Assembly (NCBI RefSeq): GCF_016785085.1
Contig: NZ_JAENHO010000008.1
Location: 496,001-560,000 of the forward strand
DNA length: 64,000 nt
Source of the DNA: Paractinoplanes lichenicola
GTDB lineage: Bacteria; Actinomycetota; Actinomycetes; Mycobacteriales; Micromonosporaceae
Direction: 5' to 3'
Part shown: one piece after another, positions 60,358-64,000 of the stretch
Numbering within the stretch: the stretch's first letter is position 1
Layout: each line of letters begins with the position of its first letter
The notes under the pieces: model-generated
What the model saw: only the letters and a program-made list of their open reading frames with translations
The model's database searches: none
What the model was told of the DNA's origin: nothing
Program-made: the position numbers and the translations under genes

Positions 60358-61958
60358 AGCGGAACCAGCGCGGCGACCCCGATCGCCAGCACCAGCCGGA
60401 CCTCGCTGAGCATCGGCAGCGCGGTCACCGGCAGGATCATGACGGCCAGGACGATCGCGGGCCAGGCCTTCCGTGCCCAGCCCGGCCCCGCGATCGGCAG
60501 CAGCGCGGCAAGCACGAGCCAGACCTGATGATGCGTCCACGAAACCGGCGAGAGCACGACACTGGCCGCGCCGACGACCACGGCGGCCCCGAGCCAGTGG
60601 CCCTCATCAACCAGCCGTACGGCCCGGACCAGCCCCGCCACGACGATGCCGCCGCCGATCACGAGCACCAGCACCGAACGCGCATGATCGGGCACATCGA
60701 GCCGCATGAGCGCCCCGTTGAGCGACTGATTGCCCACCCCCGTGATGTAACCGAGCCGGCTCACGTGGAAGATCTCGCCCGTCCAGAACCGCCACGAGTC
60801 GCCGGGCAACGCCAGCGCCCCGATCAGCGCGCAACCACCGAACGTCATCGCGGCTGTGACTGCAGCCTTCCGCCGCCCCGAAAACCAGAGCAGCGGCACG
60901 AAGATCAGCGGAGTGAGCTTGACGGCGGCCGCGATCCCGATCAACACCCCGTTCCACCCCGTACGCCTCAGCAGCAGCAGATCGGCCAGCACAAGCACCA
61001 CGAGGAACAGGCTGACCTGCCCGTACTTGAGATTCGACGAGACCGGCGCCGACAACACCAGGGCCAGCGCCGCAACCGCAGTCATCCCCGCCCTGCCCCA
61101 CACCCGGGCTGTCGCTCGATCGAACACTTGCCTCGCTAGGCCGCGCACTCCGCCCGTGCGCATGAGCGATGTTGTCGCCGGGTCGCGCGTTTCGGCTGCG
61201 ATATTGAGCGGTGTTGTCGCTCCGCTGCGCCCGTCTGCTGGCAGGCCACGCGTTCCGACTGCTTGGCTGAGCGATGTTGTCGCTCGGCTGCGCGTTTCGC
61301 TCGCGTGGTTGGGCGATGTTGTCGCTCGTTTGCGTCTCTCCGTCGCCGGACCCCGCGTTCCGAGCGCTTGGTTGAGCGATGCCGTCGCTGGGCTGTGCGT
61401 TGCCGTTGCTCGGTCGCGAGTTTCCTGCGCGTGGCTGCGCGATGTTGTCTCTTTGCTCGGCGTCGCTGTTGTAGAGCTGCGCGTTTCGTCGGCCGGGTTG
61501 AGCGTTGTTGTCGTTGGGTTGCGCGTTTTGAGCGATGTTGTCGCTCGAATGCGCGTTTCCGCCGCGGGGCTGCGTGTTTGGGGTGCTTGGTTGAGCGATG
61601 GTGGCGCCTGGTCGTTCGTGTCTGGCGCTCGACTGAGCAACCCTGTCCACGAGCTGCGCATCACGAGCGTGGCGAGGGCGGCGATCGTCGCCAGGGTGAC
61701 CAAGGTCCACGCGACCTGAACCACCGGCACCGGCAGCCAAGTCAGCGGCGTGAAGATCAGGGCGGCGAACGGCGGATAGGTGAAAGGCGCGGCGCCCCGC
61801 GTGAAGTCGTAGAGGCTGTCGCCGTCGGCCAGCCCGCCAACCGCGCCCAGATAGACGGACAGATCGGTGAGCCGGGCCTGCGCCGGTCGCCCGAGGGCCA
61901 CCCCCACCGTAACCGCACCGGCAATGGCAGCGGCCAGCCAGATCCATCGTTTACCCAT
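60276..61958 (-). CDS. GT87-family polyprenol-sugar mannosyltransferase-like protein with low-complexity insertion
   Basis: A 560-residue membrane protein. The N-terminal 105 residues (TDLSVYLGAVGGLADGDSLY, FTYPPFAALIFTPLTWLPVP) and residues about 285-560 (SSNLKYGQVSLFLVVLVLAD, GVGNQSLNGALMRLD, WTHHQVWLVLAALL) match the GT87/DUF2029 family, whose members transfer mannose from a lipid carrier outside the membrane. Between them sits about 165 residues of Thr/Asn/Arg-rich repeats (type ETRxRATTSLN) that relatives lack. The catalytic Asp of LTDLSVY is kept. The true family length is near 400. Confidence 0.8.
   Translation of the reverse strand: MGKRWIWLAAAIAGAVTVGVALGRPAQARLTDLSVYLGAVGGLADGDSLYDFTRGAAPFTYPPFAALIFTPLTWLPVPVVQVAWTLVTLATIAALATLVMRSSWTGLLSRAPDTNDQAPPSLNQAPQTRSPAAETRIRATTSLKTRNPTTTTLNPADETRSSTTATPSKETTSRSHAQETRDRATATHSPATASLNQALGTRGPATERRKRATTSPNHASETRSRATTSLSQAVGTRGLPADGRSGATTPLNIAAETRDPATTSLMRTGGVRGLARQVFDRATARVWGRAGMTAVAALALVLSAPVSSNLKYGQVSLFLVVLVLADLLLLRRTGWNGVLIGIAAAVKLTPLIFVPLLWFSGRRKAAVTAAMTFGGCALIGALALPGDSWRFWTGEIFHVSRLGYITGVGNQSLNGALMRLDVPDHARSVLVLVIGGGIVVAGLVRAVRLVDEGHWLGAAVVVGAASVVLSPVSWTHHQVWLVLAALLPIAGPGWARKAWPAIVLAVMILPVTALPMLSEVRLVLAIGVAALVPLYDGTRRWDGIRTPPTSAGGRRAVTVA
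61140..61640. repeat. Degenerate tandem repeats within the GT87 gene
   Basis: About 500 bp of repeated, lower-GC sequence (recurring GAGCGATGTTGTCGCT and GCGCGTTTC) encode the inserted Thr/Asn/Arg-rich region. Units are about 45-60 bp and imperfect. Length is a multiple of three, so the membrane protein frame is kept across it. Confidence 0.75.
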
Positions 61959-62012
61959 GCTCGGAACTCTACATAGGGTCTGGGCTGTGTAAAAGGCCTC
62001 GTGTCGGCTTCG

Positions 62013-63692
62013 TTATGCGCTGGCGTCTCGCGCGTCGACAGCGCGCCCGGCGTCGACAGCGCGCCCGGCGTCGACAGCGCGCCCGGCGTCGACAGCGCGC
62101 CCGGCGTCGACCGCGCGCCGAGCGTCGACTGGGGGCCCGGCGTTGACCGCGGGCCCGGCGTCGACCGCGCGCCGAGCGTCGACTGCGGGCCCGGCGTCGA
62201 CCGCGCGCCCGGCGTCGACTGCGTGCCGAGCGTCGGCGGTGCGCACGGCGAGGACGGCGACAACCAGCGCCACCAGCCCGACCCCCGACGGGTGCTCAAC
62301 AAACCCGAACCCGAACGCCGTCGTGTTGTCCAGCATCCGCGGGAGGGCGGCGTCAGCATTGGCCGGCGCGCTGGACAGCAACGGCGCCACCGCCAGCCCG
62401 GCCCCCGCCGCGGCAACGCCCACCGCGATCCGGCGCACGTCACCGGTGATCCGCGACGCCCACGCCCGGAAACGACGCGATGCCAGGGCCTCCGTGATGC
62501 GGGAGCGGACCCAGCGAACTGCGGCGTAGCCGGCGCAGCGGATCAGCGCGTAGGTGAAGTTGATCCGCAAGACCGACGAGCACCGTTGGTCAGCTGTCGC
62601 TCGAGGGGCGGTCGTCGGGTAGTGAGCAGTGTTGAGCGCGGCTGCGGACTGGTGCCTGGTGGCGCGTGTGACTGTCGTGTGATGCGCGGTTGTGCGTGCG
62701 CCTGCCGGGTGTGCGGTTGTGCGTGCGCCCGCCGGGTGTGCGGTGGCGCGAGCGACTGCAGCGGGGCGGACTGCTGTGGCGCGGAAGGCCGAGGCCAAGA
62801 CGAAGGCGGTGCACAGCAGCAGCGGCCCGGCCATGACGGCGGCGTTGGCCAGCAAGATGTCGGAGGCGTGGAAGGCCTGCCCCGAAGACTGGAGACTGCC
62901 GAAGGCCGCCGAGCCGTCAGGGAAGCTCGGGCCGAACGAGACGGTGTCACCGGGCAGCAATGCGAGCGGGAACCAGGCCGGCGCGGTCCAGGCAGGCACG
63001 CCCAGCACGGATGCCGCGTGGGCGGAACCGGCCGCAGTGGCCAGTTCCAGCGTGAGCAGGCCACCGCCCGCGGCGACCCCGGCTGCTCGTCGAAGGCGAC
63101 CCACGGCCACCAGTCGCCGCGACCACCAAGCCGCCGCTGTGATGCCCGCGACCCAGACTGCCACGGCCGGACCGACATCGACGGCGCCCATGAACGGCAT
63201 GACCGGCACCGGGTTGCCCGCGAACAGAAAGGCGAAAACGGCCGCACCCACAAGGAACCCCGACACCCGAACCCGTCGCCCCGCCAGCCCGAGTACGACC
63301 GTCGCCGCGACGAGCACCACCGGCGCGAACATCGCGGCGCCGCGGGCGAGATTGGCTGCGACGGCGGCGCCCAGTGTCACGCCGGCCGCGACCGCCGCGG
63401 AACGGCCAAGACCGGTCGCCCGCTCCTGCCACGACGGCTCGTCGACCGCGGGCGAGACGGCCAACGAGGCCGCGAACGCCAACTTCCGCCGCCACCCGCC
63501 CGCCATCGCGAGCTCGGCCAGCCACTCCTCGCGCATGATCCCGGCCAGGTCGTCCGGCCACCGGCGCGCGGCCGCCACCACCAGCCCCCGCGCCAGCCGA
63601 TCCACCACGCCACCCGAGCGCGGCGGTCCAACCGGCGCCGAAGTCGCGCCCGAGGCAGGAGTGCCGCCCGGTGGCCTGCCGCCCCTGGTCAT
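62013..63692 (-). CDS. PadR-linked membrane protein with repeat-derived segments
   Basis: A 559-residue protein. After a Pro/Gly start, PDDLAGIMREEWLAELAMAG is a conserved N-terminal helix of actinobacterial PadR-associated membrane proteins. About nine hydrophobic helices follow (FAPVVLVAATVVLGLAGRR; FLVGAAVFAFLFAG; GVAAAGAGLAVAPLL). A repeat-encoded loop of about 70 residues (TTAHPAGAR units) and an Ala-Val-Asp repeat tail of about 70 residues are present. The ATG overlaps the PadR stop by one base (TGATG), with AGGAGG 5 bases before it. Function unknown; PadR partners are often exporters or stress sensors. Confidence 0.7.
   Translation of the reverse strand: MTRGGRPPGGTPASGATSAPVGPPRSGGVVDRLARGLVVAAARRWPDDLAGIMREEWLAELAMAGGWRRKLAFAASLAVSPAVDEPSWQERATGLGRSAAVAAGVTLGAAVAANLARGAAMFAPVVLVAATVVLGLAGRRVRVSGFLVGAAVFAFLFAGNPVPVMPFMGAVDVGPAVAVWVAGITAAAWWSRRLVAVGRLRRAAGVAAGGGLLTLELATAAGSAHAASVLGVPAWTAPAWFPLALLPGDTVSFGPSFPDGSAAFGSLQSSGQAFHASDILLANAAVMAGPLLLCTAFVLASAFRATAVRPAAVARATAHPAGARTTAHPAGARTTAHHTTVTRATRHQSAAALNTAHYPTTAPRATADQRCSSVLRINFTYALIRCAGYAAVRWVRSRITEALASRRFRAWASRITGDVRRIAVGVAAAGAGLAVAPLLSSAPANADAALPRMLDNTTAFGFGFVEHPSGVGLVALVVAVLAVRTADARHAVDAGRAVDAGPAVDARRAVDAGPAVNAGPPVDARRAVDAGRAVDAGRAVDAGRAVDAGRAVDARDASA
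62031..62245. repeat. 18-bp minisatellite encoding an AVDAGR hexapeptide tail
   Basis: GCGCCCGGCGTCGACAGC and variants recur about 11-12 times. On the minus strand it encodes the C-terminal tail of the PadR-linked membrane protein as repeated AVDAGR. The five copies nearest the gene end are almost identical, suggesting recent expansion. Confidence 0.85.
62578..62790. repeat. 27-bp repeat-containing insertion in the PadR-linked membrane gene
   Basis: GCCGGGTGTGCGGTTGTGCG recurs at 62704 and 62731 (27-bp period) within a degenerate Thr/Ala/His-rich segment. It encodes a hydrophilic loop between two hydrophobic helices. Confidence 0.6.
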
Positions 63693-64000
63693 CACGCCTC
63701 CTGCGGACGGGCGGCGGGCCCGGCGGCCCGGGACATCTGCTGCTGCATGAGCGCGACCTCCCGCCGCGCGGCGACCACCCCGTCCGCGGTGAGCTGGTAA
63801 TAGCGCCGGCTCGGGCGACCCTCGGCCACCGGGTCGATCTGCTCCCAGCGCGACTCGACCCACCCGGCCCGTTCGAGCCGGGCCAGGATCGGATAAAGCG
63901 TGCCGCTGGGCAGGCCAGATTCCTGCATCAGCTCGAGCCCGTAGCGCTGCGCCCCCGGCTCGGCCAGCAACCCGGCCAACACCCGCAACACCGACGCCGT
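63692..64000 (-). CDS. PadR-family transcriptional regulator (5' end missing)
   Basis: The gene runs off the right edge; 102 codons are visible and the frame is open to base 64000. LAGLLAEPGAQRYGLELMQ, SGLPSGTLYPILARLERAGW and SRRYYQLTADG are the winged-helix signature of PadR. The ACC-like C-terminal helix continues to ARREVALMQQ. It overlaps the following membrane protein gene by one base, the usual PadR operon arrangement, so it probably represses it. Confidence 0.9.
   Translation of the reverse strand, partial: TASVLRVLAGLLAEPGAQRYGLELMQESGLPSGTLYPILARLERAGWVESRWEQIDPVAEGRPSRRYYQLTADGVVAARREVALMQQQMSRAAGPAARPQEA

Noticed and set aside
62031..62245. 18-bp repeats considered as a CRISPR array.
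   Set aside because: Units are contiguous without spacers and encode a repeated hexapeptide in the gene's frame.

Overview
The window is about 72% G+C chromosomal DNA from a high-GC actinobacterium. GC-rich third codon positions, frequent GTG starts, GTGA/ATGA coupled starts, an F420-dependent oxidoreductase, a PknB-type kinase and several GGDEF-EAL proteins suggest a filamentous genus, and a Micromonosporaceae (Actinoplanes-like) origin is my best guess. That placement is inference. I see no rRNA, tRNA, CRISPR array, prophage or IS element.

Layout. 1-5.2 kb: the end of an HxlR/SCP2-type protein, a small repeat-rich protein, a two-gene operon (PAS-GAF-SpoIIE phosphatase plus a cobalamin-binding protein carrying the CarH/LitR light-sensor motif), xthA and a tiny membrane protein. 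5.2-16.8 kb: GNAT-like protein, GGDEF-EAL protein, universal stress protein, citrate synthase, htpG, sugar kinase, EVE protein, amidohydrolase and an MFS-TetR pair. 16.9-27.2 kb: FUSC protein, GntP permease, lipoprotein, secreted propeller-LamG protein, phage-lysin-like hydrolase, PknB-type kinase and a deacetylase-glycosyltransferase fusion.

27.4-31.9 kb is the most unusual stretch. It holds a decayed caspase-like gene, an EACC1-like gene, and a large protein joining a caspase-like protease, a GHKL/AlbA-type regulatory ATPase, an NB-ARC NTPase and TPR repeats. This has the layout of a bacterial NLR-like conflict or immunity protein. It is broken by one frameshift near the 3' end.

31.9-43.8 kb: an MFS-TetR pair with twin operators, a FolP2-like protein, a three-gene membrane-stress operon, an F420 oxidoreductase, a molybdopterin oxidoreductase that has lost the cysteines of its [4Fe-4S] site, a second GGDEF-EAL protein and a glycosyltransferase. 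44.3-56.6 kb: an aldehyde dehydrogenase, then a tightly coupled ten-gene operon encoding an ADP-heptose-type route (GmhA, HldE, a GmhB-heptosyltransferase fusion), further glycosyltransferases, a NodU-type carbamoyltransferase, an SDR and, at the end, a type IB topoisomerase. It probably builds a carbamoylated heptose-containing surface glycan or secondary metabolite. 56.6-64 kb: a third GGDEF-EAL protein, a PfkB kinase, SurE, a GT87 mannosyltransferase-like protein and a PadR-linked membrane protein. The last two carry repeat-derived low-complexity insertions.
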